A stretch of 64,000 nt of DNA, taken from assembly GCF_000238375.3 (NCBI RefSeq), contig NZ_AHBZ03000014.1, positions 186,001 to 250,000 of the forward strand, given 5' to 3'. The translations under genes were made by a program, and so were the position numbers. The stretch comes from Pseudoalteromonas citrea. GTDB taxonomy: Bacteria > Pseudomonadota > Gammaproteobacteria > Enterobacterales > Alteromonadaceae. The notes under the pieces were generated by a model. It made no database searches and was not told the DNA's origin. It saw nothing but the letters and a program-made list of their open reading frames with translations. Within the stretch, counting starts at the first letter, position 1. The number at the start of each line of letters is the position of its first letter. Of this stretch, positions 54,705 to 64,000 are shown in pieces.

Positions 54705-55289
54705 TTACGTTTTACTTTTTAACTCATTAGTCACTGTGGCAAGCCCGACCTGAGAAATACGACCGGTGATTTCTTTTTGCTTAGCACTGAGTAAAGAAAT
54801 GCCTTCGGCAACCATGTCATACACCTTCCAAGACCCATCTTTACCCTGTCTGAATTTAAAGTGCATATCAATATCAGGGCCTGACTGCTCTTTGATAAGT
54901 ACCTTAACCGTGGCGTAATCACTCCCTTTGCTTAACGGAAGCTCCTCAAATATAACTTCTTGGCCTTTATATTGAAGCAATGCTGATGCATATGTACTAA
55001 TCAAATAACTATCAACTGCATCAATAAATTCAACTGCTTGGGCACGTTTTAAGCCTTTAATGTGCTTACCTAATAACTTAAAAGACACAAACTTAACGTC
55101 AACATGAGGCATCAATCGGCTACGTACTATGCTTTTCATCGTACTGCTATCTGCCTTGCCATCCGCATTAACTTGTTTTATGTCTGTAAACATTTTATCA
55201 CCAACTTGATTAATCAACTGGTAAGGGGTGTCTGTTGCAAAGCTAAAGGTAGAAAATAACAATACAAATGCAGCGAATAATTTGTTCAT
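54705..55289 (-). CDS. MlaC/Ttg2D family periplasmic lipid-binding protein
   Basis: 194 residues with a signal peptide (MNKLFAAFVLLFSTFSFA). The family pattern is PYQLINQVGDKMFTDIKQ at the start and HFKFRQGKDGSWKVYDMVAE at the end. MlaC carries phospholipid between MlaA and the MlaFEDB importer. No mlaFEDB genes are adjacent, so this is an orphan copy. A GAGGA site precedes the chosen ATG; a TTG five codons earlier is the only longer start. Confidence 0.88.
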   Translation of the reverse strand: MNKLFAAFVLLFSTFSFATDTPYQLINQVGDKMFTDIKQVNADGKADSSTMKSIVRSRLMPHVDVKFVSFKLLGKHIKGLKRAQAVEFIDAVDSYLISTYASALLQYKGQEVIFEELPLSKGSDYATVKVLIKEQSGPDIDMHFKFRQGKDGSWKVYDMVAEGISLLSAKQKEITGRISQVGLATVTNELKSKT

Positions 55290-55620
55290 ACGTAACGTCC
55301 TCAATGTTCAATAGTGTTATGTTACGAAAAAACATCATGCTAAAGAAGATACAATAAAGCACATACTTGATGCCATTATGGCACCAATGAAATAGCAAAA
55401 GCCGTAACATATTCCAATGTTTGGTATTTTATAAGAATATTGACGTAATATATGTGAGAATTTGTAAAAATGATTGTATAAATGTGCCAGCAACATACTG
55501 GTAAATATATCAGTTGTGGATCTGAATAATTGAAAGTGTAAGATCAGTGATTTAGGCTATAGCCATAGAGAAGGTAAATGAAACGCACAAACTGGTATTA
55601 TGCGTTTCGACAAACAGTAT
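55290..55620. other. Intergenic region between MlaC-like and oxidoreductase genes
   Basis: 331 AT-rich bases holding the mlaC promoter and the 3' end of the oxidoreductase unit. A hairpin GAAACGCA/TGCGTTTC (55580-55608) lies after the oxidoreductase stop. No gene seen. Confidence 0.5.
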
Positions 55621-56619
55621 TTACGCTACTTTGATAACCTGATAAGAGTGACTGTCGCCATCAATACGAGACCTAAGCGCACGCTGTACACTCTCAGCAT
55701 CAAAAGCGATGATCTCTTTTTCCGATAACCAGAGCTGCTCCTGTTGCAAATAGTCAGCCAATACATTCCCTAAAAATGACATGCGCTGTTGCGCACAAAT
55801 ACTTTTTGCGAGCCATGCTCCAGGTAAGGAAACGATCCCTATATTAGGTGCCTTTTTAAACAACAAAGCTTCATCAAGCGTAGCTAAGCCAGAAACGCAA
55901 CTTATTCTTCCACAAAACTGAAGAAACTCTAGCAACTTATTGGTGTACTTTCCTGATATATCAATCACGCCGTGAACCGTATCATAACCAAAGTGTTTTT
56001 GTATTTTTAGCCCAATATTAGGTTCATGCTCATCACAAACCAGTTCAGCCCCTAGCTTTTTCAAAGCCGTTGAAGCGTGTTTAGGAGAACTGGTGATGAC
56101 GGTTAATCCTTGTTGGTTCGCCATTTGTATGGCTAATTGGCCAACACAGGTATTACCAGACTCAATAAAAATAGCGTCCCCTTCCTCTAGTTGCAATTTA
56201 TACAATGCTATTAATGCCGTCATTCCTGGCGTAGGCAAACTAGCTGCTACCGCAGAGTTTACATCAGAAGGCAAAGTAGTCAGTGCAAAATTAGGGACTG
56301 TTACATATTCTCTGAGTACGCCATCGCTGGCAATATCATTGTGCCACATAACACGGGTTCCCACTTCAGGGTGGCCCCCTTTTGGGCCTGCAACAACAGT
56401 ACCCACGGCATCCAAACCAAACCCTCTTGGATACTGCCAACACGGTGTACCTTGTTGAGCAAATTTTGCATCTAAGTCCGTCAAACCAACATACTCGACT
56501 TTGACTAACACCTCTTGATCAGAAAACTCTGGAACAGGCAGGCGCGCATCAATTAATTTGAAATCAGCTCCTATTTCTGTCAATAAAATAGCTTTCATCT
56601 CATGTGGTAACTCAACCAT
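55621..56619 (-). CDS. Zinc-type alcohol dehydrogenase/quinone oxidoreductase-like protein
   Basis: 333 residues from the ATG at 56619, with GAGAG just upstream. The cofactor-domain stretch AIFIESGNTCVGQLAIQMAN and the N-terminal pattern QEVLVKVEYVGLTDLDAKFA with GFGLDAVGTVV fit the MDR superfamily. The catalytic zinc Cys/His set is not conserved (no Cys-Gly-x-D at the start), so it is more likely a zinc-free oxidoreductase. Substrate unknown. Single gene. Confidence 0.82.
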   Translation of the reverse strand: MVELPHEMKAILLTEIGADFKLIDARLPVPEFSDQEVLVKVEYVGLTDLDAKFAQQGTPCWQYPRGFGLDAVGTVVAGPKGGHPEVGTRVMWHNDIASDGVLREYVTVPNFALTTLPSDVNSAVAASLPTPGMTALIALYKLQLEEGDAIFIESGNTCVGQLAIQMANQQGLTVITSSPKHASTALKKLGAELVCDEHEPNIGLKIQKHFGYDTVHGVIDISGKYTNKLLEFLQFCGRISCVSGLATLDEALLFKKAPNIGIVSLPGAWLAKSICAQQRMSFLGNVLADYLQQEQLWLSEKEIIAFDAESVQRALRSRIDGDSHSYQVIKVA

Positions 56620-56752
56620 AATTCTCTCAACTTTACGTATTATTCGATAGTTTATGGCGTCCATGCCTTAGGTAACTTAACCGGTACTATGTTAATTATT
56701 AGAACATTCTCTCAAGATTGCTACAACCTAAAATTCACTAACAGTAACATGA

Positions 56753-59700
56753 TTAAGTAGTCTGCTCTGTATTTTTGACACTTTTACGGTTGACGAACAT
56801 ATAAAATACCGGCGTAAATAATAACCCAAATACGGTTACCCCAATCATTCCGAAAAAGACAGCAATCCCCATAGCATGACGCATCTCAGCTCCAGCTCCC
56901 GAAGCCATTACAAGGGGAATTACGCCCGCCGTAAACGAAATAGACGTCATCAAAATTGGCCTTAAGCGTAAACGACATGCTTCAATAATGGCCGACAAAT
57001 GAGTGTGTCCGTCATCGTGCTGCTCCTTGGCAAACTCCACCATCAAAATGGCATTTTTACAGGCCAATGCAACCAGTACAATCAGTGCTATTTGAGTAAA
57101 GATGTTGTTATCTCCACCTACCCACCACACGCCCAATAGTGCTGAAAATATCGTCATAGGTACTATCAAGATGATAGCCAAAGGTAACCGTAAGCTTTCA
57201 TATTGAGCAGCTAGCACCATAAACACCAGCAAAACAACCAAAGGGAATATATACATCATGGTATTACCGGCCAATATTTGCTGATAAGTTACGTCTGTCC
57301 ATTCGAAACCCATACCTGTTGGTAAATGCTTCGCTAGAATACGCTCCATGGCTTGCTGAGCTTGATCTGAGCTATAGCCCGCTGCTGGGCTGCCATTAAG
57401 CTCCGCACTTGGGTAACCATTGTAATGCATAACACGATCTGGTCCCGTAGTTGGTGTTACGGTCAATACAGAACCCAGTGGTACCATATCTCCATGCCCA
57501 TTACGTACTCTTAAATTTAAGATTTGTTTCGGGTCAAGACGATGTTCTGCCTCGGCCTGTGCCGTCACCTGATATGTCCGACCAAACATATTAAAGTCAT
57601 TAACATACAACGAACCCATGTAAACTTGCAGCGCATCAAAAACCTCAGATAATGGGATCCCTTGAATTAACGCTTGTTCACGGTCAATATCGATATCCAT
57701 TTGCGGCACTTGAATTCTAAAGCTGGAAAACAACCCAGTAAGTGCAGGATCTTTTCTCGCCTCATTGGTGACCGTATTTAGGGCTGCAAATAATGCTTCA
57801 AACCCCTTGTTATCTCGATCTTGTATTTGTACTTTAAATCCTCCAGTGGTGCCTAAGCCTTGGATTGGTGGCGGTGGGAACACAGCAACAAAGGCTTCAT
57901 CAATGGCGGTAAAACGCTTATTCAATTCCATGGCAATTGCCGCTGCCGATTGACTCGGATCGGTACGTTGTTCAAACGGTGCCAATGGCGTAAACACGAT
58001 GCCTGCATTGGGGCTATTAGTAAAACCATTGACTGACAAACCTGGAAATGACACTGTATTCGCCACACCTGGCACCTGCAGCGCAATTTGCTCCATTTGC
58101 TTAACCACACTTTCAGTTCTATCCAAACTGGCCGCATCAGGCAATTGTGCGATAGCAACAAGATACTGCTTATCTTGAGCAGGGATGAAACCACCAGGCA
58201 CCATGTCAAATAACTTAACGGTTGAACCTAATAGCGCGACGTACACAATACCTATCACCAACGACATTCTAATTAGCTTTTTGACAAATTTTTCATAACC
58301 TGCGCTGCTTTTATCAAAAAGTCGATTAAATGGTTCAAATAACCACTTACCGAATAACCCATTTAAAACGCGTGTTAAAAAGTCTGGCTTGCTGCCATGC
58401 GGTTTCAATAACATCGCCGACAACGCAGGCGATAATGTCAGTGAGTTTATCGCAGAGATGATGGTTGAAATGGTAATTGTTAAAGCAAATTGCTTGTAAA
58501 ACTGCCCCGATAACCCTGTAATAAAGGCTGTGGGAATAAACACCGCACACAGCACAAGTGCGATCGCAATAATTGGGCCTGTGACTTCATTCATCGCCAC
58601 TTTTGTTGCCTCAAACGGGCTTAACCCTTTAGCAATATTACGCTCTACATTTTCGACCACCACAATGGCATCATCTACCACAATACCGATAGCTAACACT
58701 AATCCAAACAGTGACAAGGTATTAATAGATACACCTAGCCATTGCATGACTGCAAATGTACCAACAAGTGACACTGGTACTGCTATCAAAGGAATAATTG
58801 ACGCGCGCCATGTTTGTAAAAATAAAATCACAACTAATACTACGAGTACGACCGCTTCTAATAGGGTCGCAATAACAGCATCAATTGAGCCACGCACAAA
58901 TACGGTTGGATCGTAAACAATATCGTACTCAACCCCGACAGGGAACGACTCGCTTAAGCGCGCCATGGTCTCACGTACTTGATCTGAAAGTTCAATGGCA
59001 TTAGACCCTGGACGCTGAAAGATCGGCATCGCTAATGCTGGCTGACCGTTTAACATTGCACGTAATGCATAAGAGTTTTGTCCAAGTTCTACTCGAGCAA
59101 CATCTCCTAAGCGAATAAGCGCACCGTTATCACCTACTTTAATGACTACTTTATTAAATTCATCAATACTGCCTAAACGTCCTTTAACATTGAGCAATAC
59201 TTGAAACTGGGCTTCGCTCGCTGAAGGTTGCGCACCCAAACTGCCGGCAGCCACTTGCTGGTTTTGCGCACGTAGTGCAGATACCACATCCATCGCCGTC
59301 AATTGATTGGCCGCCAATGCATCTGGGTTTAGCCACACTCGCATGGCATATTTTCCACCACCGAATAACTGCACATCCCCAACGCCTGCTAAACGAGCAA
59401 TTTGGTCTTTGACATATAAATCCGCATAATTCGACAAATACGCCGTATCATGCGTATTTTCCGGTGAAAATAAATGCACCACCATGGTTAAATCAGGCGA
59501 AGCTTTTTCAGCAACCACTCCCAGTCGCTGCACTTCTTGCGGTAATCTAGGTAAAGCGCTGTTAACTCTGTTCTGTACTTGAACCTGCGCTCTATCAAGA
59601 TCTGTTCCCAATGCAAACGTCACCGTCAACGTCATGCGCCCATCACTGGTTGCCTGTGAAAACATATACAGCATGTTTTCTGTACCATTGATCTCTTGTT

Positions 59701-59911
59701 CTAATGGCGTTGCCACTGTTTCAGCAATAACCTTAGGGTTTGCGCCCGGGTAATTTGCAGTAACGACCACTGTCGGTGGTACCACTTCAGGGTATTCACT
59801 CACAGGGAGTTGAAACAAACTAATTGCACCTGCAATGAGTATCACCAACGACAACATGGCTGCAAAAATAGGTCGTTTAATAAAAAAGTGAGAAAAAGAC
59901 ATGCTATTCAC
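56753..59911 (-). CDS. RND efflux transporter permease (HAE1 type)
   Basis: 1052-residue inner-membrane pump of the AcrB/MexB family. FIKRPIFAAMLSLVILIAGA at the start, the proton-relay Asp pair in GIVVDDAIVVVENVERN, the periplasmic PVSEYPEVVPPTVVV and MILMVEFAKEQHDDG-like regions, and the C-terminal MTSISFTAGVIPLVMASG are all typical. Its start overlaps the adaptor gene stop by eight bases. The pump exports drugs, detergents or other hydrophobic compounds; an outer-membrane channel must come from elsewhere. Confidence 0.96.
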   Translation of the reverse strand: MNSMSFSHFFIKRPIFAAMLSLVILIAGAISLFQLPVSEYPEVVPPTVVVTANYPGANPKVIAETVATPLEQEINGTENMLYMFSQATSDGRMTLTVTFALGTDLDRAQVQVQNRVNSALPRLPQEVQRLGVVAEKASPDLTMVVHLFSPENTHDTAYLSNYADLYVKDQIARLAGVGDVQLFGGGKYAMRVWLNPDALAANQLTAMDVVSALRAQNQQVAAGSLGAQPSASEAQFQVLLNVKGRLGSIDEFNKVVIKVGDNGALIRLGDVARVELGQNSYALRAMLNGQPALAMPIFQRPGSNAIELSDQVRETMARLSESFPVGVEYDIVYDPTVFVRGSIDAVIATLLEAVVLVVLVVILFLQTWRASIIPLIAVPVSLVGTFAVMQWLGVSINTLSLFGLVLAIGIVVDDAIVVVENVERNIAKGLSPFEATKVAMNEVTGPIIAIALVLCAVFIPTAFITGLSGQFYKQFALTITISTIISAINSLTLSPALSAMLLKPHGSKPDFLTRVLNGLFGKWLFEPFNRLFDKSSAGYEKFVKKLIRMSLVIGIVYVALLGSTVKLFDMVPGGFIPAQDKQYLVAIAQLPDAASLDRTESVVKQMEQIALQVPGVANTVSFPGLSVNGFTNSPNAGIVFTPLAPFEQRTDPSQSAAAIAMELNKRFTAIDEAFVAVFPPPPIQGLGTTGGFKVQIQDRDNKGFEALFAALNTVTNEARKDPALTGLFSSFRIQVPQMDIDIDREQALIQGIPLSEVFDALQVYMGSLYVNDFNMFGRTYQVTAQAEAEHRLDPKQILNLRVRNGHGDMVPLGSVLTVTPTTGPDRVMHYNGYPSAELNGSPAAGYSSDQAQQAMERILAKHLPTGMGFEWTDVTYQQILAGNTMMYIFPLVVLLVFMVLAAQYESLRLPLAIILIVPMTIFSALLGVWWVGGDNNIFTQIALIVLVALACKNAILMVEFAKEQHDDGHTHLSAIIEACRLRLRPILMTSISFTAGVIPLVMASGAGAEMRHAMGIAVFFGMIGVTVFGLLFTPVFYMFVNRKSVKNTEQTT

Positions 59912-61091
59912 CTTGCTGCATTGTTATCACAGGTGCCGTATGCTTTGTTGTATCAAGTACTAACAACTGCCCTTGTGTATCAATTTCGACCATTTGAGGT
60001 GCAATTGGCATCCCTGGCCCTACCCTCGCAGGCCCATTAACAGCTACTTTATCGCCAACCGATAAACCAGATACGACACTTCGTAATGAACCATATCGTT
60101 CACCCAACGTCACTAATCTATATTGCAAAATATCATGCTCATCAGTAACCAATACAAATCTATTTTTAAGATCAGTACCTATAGACTTTTCAGGGATCAA
60201 AATTTGCGGTTTAGCTTCGTTAGAAGCCAAGCGAATACGTGCAAATGCACCAGGTTTCAGGTTATCGTCAGCATCAAATACAGCGCGTACTCTCAAAGTG
60301 CCAGTCTGAGCATTAATGGTATTGTCAATAAAGTCGACAGCCCCCTGATGAGCAAACGACGACTGGCCAGTAAGCTGCATTAATACTTTCGTTTTTTTAT
60401 CGCCACGAAGATCCGAAAATGTGCGCTGCCATGTGCGCTCGTTGATATCAAAATAAGCATATAAATGAGAGTCAGAGACGATTTGGGTTAATTCACTTTG
60501 CCCTGCTTGAACGGTGTTTCCTGCCGTGATCTGCGCACGTGAAACAATGCCATTAATCGGAGCTTTAACCTCTGTGAAGTTTAAATCAAGTTGCGCAGCG
60601 TCTAATTTTGCTTGCGTCGCTAGTACATCAGCTCGACGTTGTGCTAATACTGAACGGCGGCTTTCAAGTTGCTCTTGTGCTATCGAATCGCTATTCGACA
60701 AACGTTCTGCTCGTTTGGATTCATTTTTAGCTTGCGCTAGTGCGGCATTCGCACTGGCTAATTGAGCAGTAAGCTCTGATACTTTTGCTTTAAAGGGCCG
60801 TTGGTCCAAAATAAACAGAGTATCTCCAGCATTTACCTGCTGGCCTTCTTTAAAGTTTAATGACTCAACGACACCCGAAACTCTAGGGCGCAAGTATACT
60901 GTTTCTACAGCTTCTAACCGGCTGGTATAGGTAAACCATGATTGCACTGGGTAGCTCTGGACTTTCGCAACATCAATGGGTTGCTTGAAGACTTGCACTG
61001 TTGGTTGTTGATCTTGCGCCTGCAAGTCAGTACAGCCAGAGAGATAGGCTAAACCTGCTAAAATTGATACAACGATAAATGGTTTTTTCAT
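59904..61091 (-). CDS. RND efflux periplasmic adaptor lipoprotein
   Basis: 395 residues from the ATG at 61091, where AAGGGG precedes. The lipobox LSGC near residue 18 makes it a lipid-anchored membrane-fusion protein. Motifs are VSGVVESLNFKEGQQVNAGD, the coiled-coil hairpin with ESKRAERLSNSDSIAQEQLE and VKAPINGIVSRAQITAGNTV. It links the RND pump to the outer-membrane channel. It is the first gene of the two-gene efflux operon. Confidence 0.95.
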   Translation of the reverse strand: MKKPFIVVSILAGLAYLSGCTDLQAQDQQPTVQVFKQPIDVAKVQSYPVQSWFTYTSRLEAVETVYLRPRVSGVVESLNFKEGQQVNAGDTLFILDQRPFKAKVSELTAQLASANAALAQAKNESKRAERLSNSDSIAQEQLESRRSVLAQRRADVLATQAKLDAAQLDLNFTEVKAPINGIVSRAQITAGNTVQAGQSELTQIVSDSHLYAYFDINERTWQRTFSDLRGDKKTKVLMQLTGQSSFAHQGAVDFIDNTINAQTGTLRVRAVFDADDNLKPGAFARIRLASNEAKPQILIPEKSIGTDLKNRFVLVTDEHDILQYRLVTLGERYGSLRSVVSGLSVGDKVAVNGPARVGPGMPIAPQMVEIDTQGQLLVLDTTKHTAPVITMQQGE

Positions 61092-61209
61092 TTTGGACCC
61101 CTTACTCATAATGGAATACAGTGTAACGATGAGATAAGAGACAAAAAAGCATCGATTTTTAAATTCATTAGTGCCAAAATAACACCAATAAAATTATACA
61201 GAGAATAAA

Positions 61210-62181
61210 ATGGATATTAGTACCCGTTTACTTATGTTTTTAGATGTCGTAGAAAGAGGCTCATTTGCCAAAGCGGCTCAAATCAGAAATATTGATCGCT
61301 CAGTAATATCTAAACAAATTGGTAGGCTAGAGGATGAACTAAGCGTACGCTTGCTCAATAGAACAACTCGCTCGTTCTCACTCACTGCCGCGGGTGCAGA
61401 AATGGTGAAAAAGGCACAAGAATTACGTAAGTTACTGAGTGAAACACAATTGTTAGCTGAAAACTACCACACAGAACCCAAAGGGCTCTTGCGTATTACC
61501 AGCTCAACCATTGTTGGTCGACGCTATGTACAACCTGTTATCAATGAATTCCAAAAGCGCTTTCCGCAAGTGGAAGTTGAGCTTCGCTTAGAAGACCGAC
61601 TTGTCGATATTGTTGGTGAAGGATTTGATCTGGCCTTTCGTGTCGGTGAGCCAAAAGACTCCTCTTTAATTGCACGAAAAATTGCCAGAAATAGATTAGT
61701 TATGCTAGCTACACCACAATTTTTAGCAACCTACGGCACACCAAAATCAATAGACGAACTATCAACCATGCCTGCTGCAACTTATGCCAGTGATGGACTG
61801 CGGTTTAATGGCGTTAGTTATTTCGATGCTAGCGGTGCCTCCCAAGAAGTCCCTATTAAAAGTGTATTCCGTTCAAACGATGGGGAACTTATTATGCTCA
61901 AAGTACTTTCAGATACTGCTTTTTGCGTCGTACCCGCATTTTTAGTTGACCAAGAAGTTAAACGCGGCGAATTGATCCCCTTTCTAACTGATGTACAACT
62001 TATGGATTACAGTGCCATGTATGCAGTCTACCCACACCGAGATTTACCTGTTAGAACGCGATTATTCTTTGATGCTATTAGAGAGTATATTGGTAAAAGT
62101 ATTCCTGTTTGGGAAAATAACATTCCCAACTTCTCAACTATGTATGGCTTTAAAGCACCTGCCGCTATGCCGCGCTTTTAA
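61210..62181 (+). CDS. LysR family regulator of the efflux operon
   Basis: 323 residues. An N-terminal winged helix (KAAQIRNIDRSVISKQIGRL with GRLEDELSVRLLNRTTR) is followed by a co-inducer domain starting near residue 90. It is divergent from the adaptor gene with 118 bases between, which is the usual layout for an autoregulated LysR and the target it controls. The 3' end overlaps a small minus-strand frame by four bases. Confidence 0.93.
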   Translation: MDISTRLLMFLDVVERGSFAKAAQIRNIDRSVISKQIGRLEDELSVRLLNRTTRSFSLTAAGAEMVKKAQELRKLLSETQLLAENYHTEPKGLLRITSSTIVGRRYVQPVINEFQKRFPQVEVELRLEDRLVDIVGEGFDLAFRVGEPKDSSLIARKIARNRLVMLATPQFLATYGTPKSIDELSTMPAATYASDGLRFNGVSYFDASGASQEVPIKSVFRSNDGELIMLKVLSDTAFCVVPAFLVDQEVKRGELIPFLTDVQLMDYSAMYAVYPHRDLPVRTRLFFDAIREYIGKSIPVWENNIPNFSTMYGFKAPAAMPRF

Positions 62182-62399
62182 CTGAAAAGTCTCAATAAGT
62201 ATGAGTATATACAACGCCATCCATTTTGAGGGTCTTGCGCTTCATTCATGGTTTTCGCTTTTCGCCGTGACCGCGCGCGTCGCTCTGCAGCTGCATTTGC
62301 GACAAGAGCATAGCGCGTTCTTTGACTGGGTGTCATCTGATTGATATTTGAATTGGATGCTTTATTGGTGCGCCGACTCGCCTTCACTGAACCACACAT
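62178..62399 (-). CDS. Small basic protein of unknown function
   Basis: 73 residues. The middle QRTRYALVANAAAERRARSR followed by RKAK is Arg- and Ala-rich and could bind nucleic acid. A GAGAG site precedes the ATG at a good distance. No family is recognised. The stop overlaps the convergent LysR gene end. It could be real or chance. Confidence 0.4.
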   Translation of the reverse strand: MCGSVKASRRTNKASNSNINQMTPSQRTRYALVANAAAERRARSRRKAKTMNEAQDPQNGWRCIYSYLLRLFS

Positions 62400-62642
62400 A
62401 CATGTGCTCTCATTTTATACTCATATTGAATAAGACCTGAGGGTGTAACATTCCCTTTCATATTTGATCACAATTATACGAGTGACAGCAGTATTCACGG
62501 TGCTTCACGTTAACTCTATTAAATCAAGGCGGGCTATGATGACATTGTAAGGCAAGGCTAGGTTTGCTGGATATGCGTAACGGCAGGGCACAATAACTGA
62601 GTATCTTGCCTTGACCTAATAAATCACCCGCTCTCGCTCACT

Positions 62643-63992
62643 CTAATATTTTCGCAGTGCTGTTTTTACCATGCCAGAAGATTCGATCCAATTAATACAA
62701 GCCACTAAGGGTAAAGCCTCACTGATCTTAAAGCCTTGAAAGTAATCACAGTTAAGTGAGTTTAAGTACTCAATAACACCATCACTGTCTACGCCTTCTG
62801 CTACAACACTACACCCTAACCTTTTAGCTAAAAATACAGCAGTTTCAACAATAACTTGATCTTTTTCATTGCTAATACACTCATCAATAAATGACCGATC
62901 TATTTTTATTTGAGAAATCGATAACTCTTTGAGCAAAGAAAATGACGAAAACCCCGTACCAAAATCATCGATACTAACCGAGAAGCCCATTTCTATCAGT
63001 GTTTCCACTAAGTCATGCGCTTGTGCCAAATCTGTCATCATCATGCTTTCAGTAAGTTCAAACATAACATGACGCGCATCAACCTGAGCATTGTTAACAT
63101 GGGATGCCAACAAATTGATTAAATCTTTACCCAAGAAGTCTTGGCTTGATAAATTTACGTGTACTATCAAGTCTGGATCTGCGTGCAGTAATCTGGGAAG
63201 ATCCTGAAACACTCGATTTATCACAAATAAACTGACTTGACGGATCATGTTGTTATTCTCAGCAATAGCAATAAAGCTTTCTGGCATGATCACTGACCCA
63301 TCTTTCTGCGGCCACCTCAATAACGCTTCTGCACCATGGATTTCTCCTGACTGTGCACACACAATTGGTTGATAATAAACCGTCAGCTCACCACCATTTA
63401 ACGCGGTTTTCAATCGGCTAATTAAATGAAATTCTTCGTCTGAATCTTGATGTAAATACTCATCAAAAATAACCAAACTTTGTTTGGTACGTTTGGCACT
63501 GTACATGGCAATATCGGCTTGCTTGAGAAGGTCAATGGCATCTTTTGGCTCCTCACAGTTATAAATACTCGTACCCGCACTGTAATGAATATCTACACTA
63601 AGTTCATCAACCACTAAAGGTGTATGGAGCTCACTCAGCAGTGCATTATTTTGTCCATAAATATCGCTTTCTCGGTTGCCGTTTATAACGATAATGAACT
63701 CATCTCCTCCCATTCGATACAAGCTGTTATGTGGTAAAAGCGCGCGCGAAAACCGTTCTGCCAAATGAATTAAAATCTTGTCACCAAACAAATGCCCAAT
63801 CGCATCATTCATCTGCTTAAAATTATTTAAATCAATCAACATAACTGAAAAGTCGGTATTTGAATTTTGCAATGCCGAGATTTTTGCCATGCATTGCTGG
63901 CGATTTTCGAGTTGAGTTAAAAAATCATGATGCGCATTAAAGCGCTCTTTTTCAACTATTTGTGCAAGCTCAACCAAGCTATCTTTACTCAT
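62643..63992 (-). CDS. GGDEF/EAL cyclic-di-GMP protein
   Basis: 449 visible residues. The GGDEF domain (about 20-185) has an intact GGDEF motif in YRMGGDEFIIVI and so may synthesise c-di-GMP. The EAL domain (about 195-445) begins with GAEALLRW and has the DDFGTGFSSF loop and EG-x-x-S region (VVAEGVDSDG) of active phosphodiesterases. Both halves look competent. The frame stays open to base 64000, so a sensor part may lie beyond the window and the ATG at 63992 may be internal. Confidence 0.9.
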   Translation of the reverse strand: MSKDSLVELAQIVEKERFNAHHDFLTQLENRQQCMAKISALQNSNTDFSVMLIDLNNFKQMNDAIGHLFGDKILIHLAERFSRALLPHNSLYRMGGDEFIIVINGNRESDIYGQNNALLSELHTPLVVDELSVDIHYSAGTSIYNCEEPKDAIDLLKQADIAMYSAKRTKQSLVIFDEYLHQDSDEEFHLISRLKTALNGGELTVYYQPIVCAQSGEIHGAEALLRWPQKDGSVIMPESFIAIAENNNMIRQVSLFVINRVFQDLPRLLHADPDLIVHVNLSSQDFLGKDLINLLASHVNNAQVDARHVMFELTESMMMTDLAQAHDLVETLIEMGFSVSIDDFGTGFSSFSLLKELSISQIKIDRSFIDECISNEKDQVIVETAVFLAKRLGCSVVAEGVDSDGVIEYLNSLNCDYFQGFKISEALPLVACINWIESSGMVKTALRKY

Positions 63993-64000
63993 GTTATTAA

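Noticed and set aside
1-64000. tRNA, rRNA, CRISPR arrays, prophage or insertion sequences
   Set aside because: I looked for tRNA-like cloverleafs, regularly spaced repeats and transposase or integrase motifs and found none that I could support.

Overview
The window looks like a piece of chromosome from a marine gammaproteobacterium, most likely Pseudoalteromonas or a close relative. This rests on a moderately AT-rich sequence, a cbb3 oxidase cluster ending in an EtrA/Fnr regulator, the paired Tat-exported DUF1501 and DUF1800 proteins, a long GAPDH, an M9 collagenase, and several lipoproteins of Alteromonadales type. No rRNA, tRNA, CRISPR array, prophage or intact insertion sequence was seen. 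Assignments come from reading motifs by eye, without database searches.

Layout. 1-1731: a minus-strand group (lipoprotein, Gre-like factor, unknown protein running off the edge). 2042-9900: respiration block ccoNOQP, then ccoH-ccoI-ccoS-TauE-like protein, then fnr. 10001-16457: uspE, an OmpR-type two-component system, and a DUF1800/DUF1501 secreted pair. 16645-21266: a DUF998 membrane protein, a decayed secreted chorismate mutase, ttcA, a small lipoprotein, ppiC, a double-glycine-leader peptide that may be a RiPP precursor, and a periplasmic helical-repeat protein. 21356-25606: a minus-strand set of alpha/beta hydrolase, acetoacetate-decarboxylase-like protein and large FAD oxidoreductase, followed by a decayed gene. 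25923-31530: a solute-binding protein, YceI and cytochrome b561, ccoG, a PAS/sigma-54 activator and a DUF2834 protein. 31628-36899: housekeeping and stress genes, including a DUF1826 gene behind a Zur-like box. 37266-43179: a large secreted collagenase, then a lipase with a membrane-anchored neighbour. 43803-53672: a methyltransferase, a P-loop kinase-like protein, a DUF349 operon, an alanine symporter, an M14 carboxypeptidase and GAPDH. 53817-64000: a DUF2989 lipoprotein, an MlaC-like protein, an alcohol-dehydrogenase-like oxidoreductase, an RND efflux operon with a divergent LysR regulator, and a GGDEF/EAL protein.

How the genes work together. The largest theme is high-affinity respiration: structural genes (ccoNOQP), maturation genes (ccoH, ccoI, ccoS, a TauE-like protein, and ccoG 20 kb away) and Fnr. 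ccoG appears to be driven by its own sigma-54 promoter. Two operator-like repeats lie upstream of it, next to the gene for a PAS/AAA+ activator, and a matching site sits at that activator's own start. This reads as a self-contained regulatory circuit. A second theme is secreted polymer degradation (collagenase, lipase).

Most interesting signals: the predicted sigma-54 circuit at ccoG; three tandem domains in the collagenase that resemble the VHL beta domain, which in animals reads hydroxyproline; a palindrome shared by the two-component operon and the DUF1800/DUF1501 operon; a four-cysteine double-glycine peptide; and an unassigned oxidoreductase/decarboxylase/hydrolase operon.
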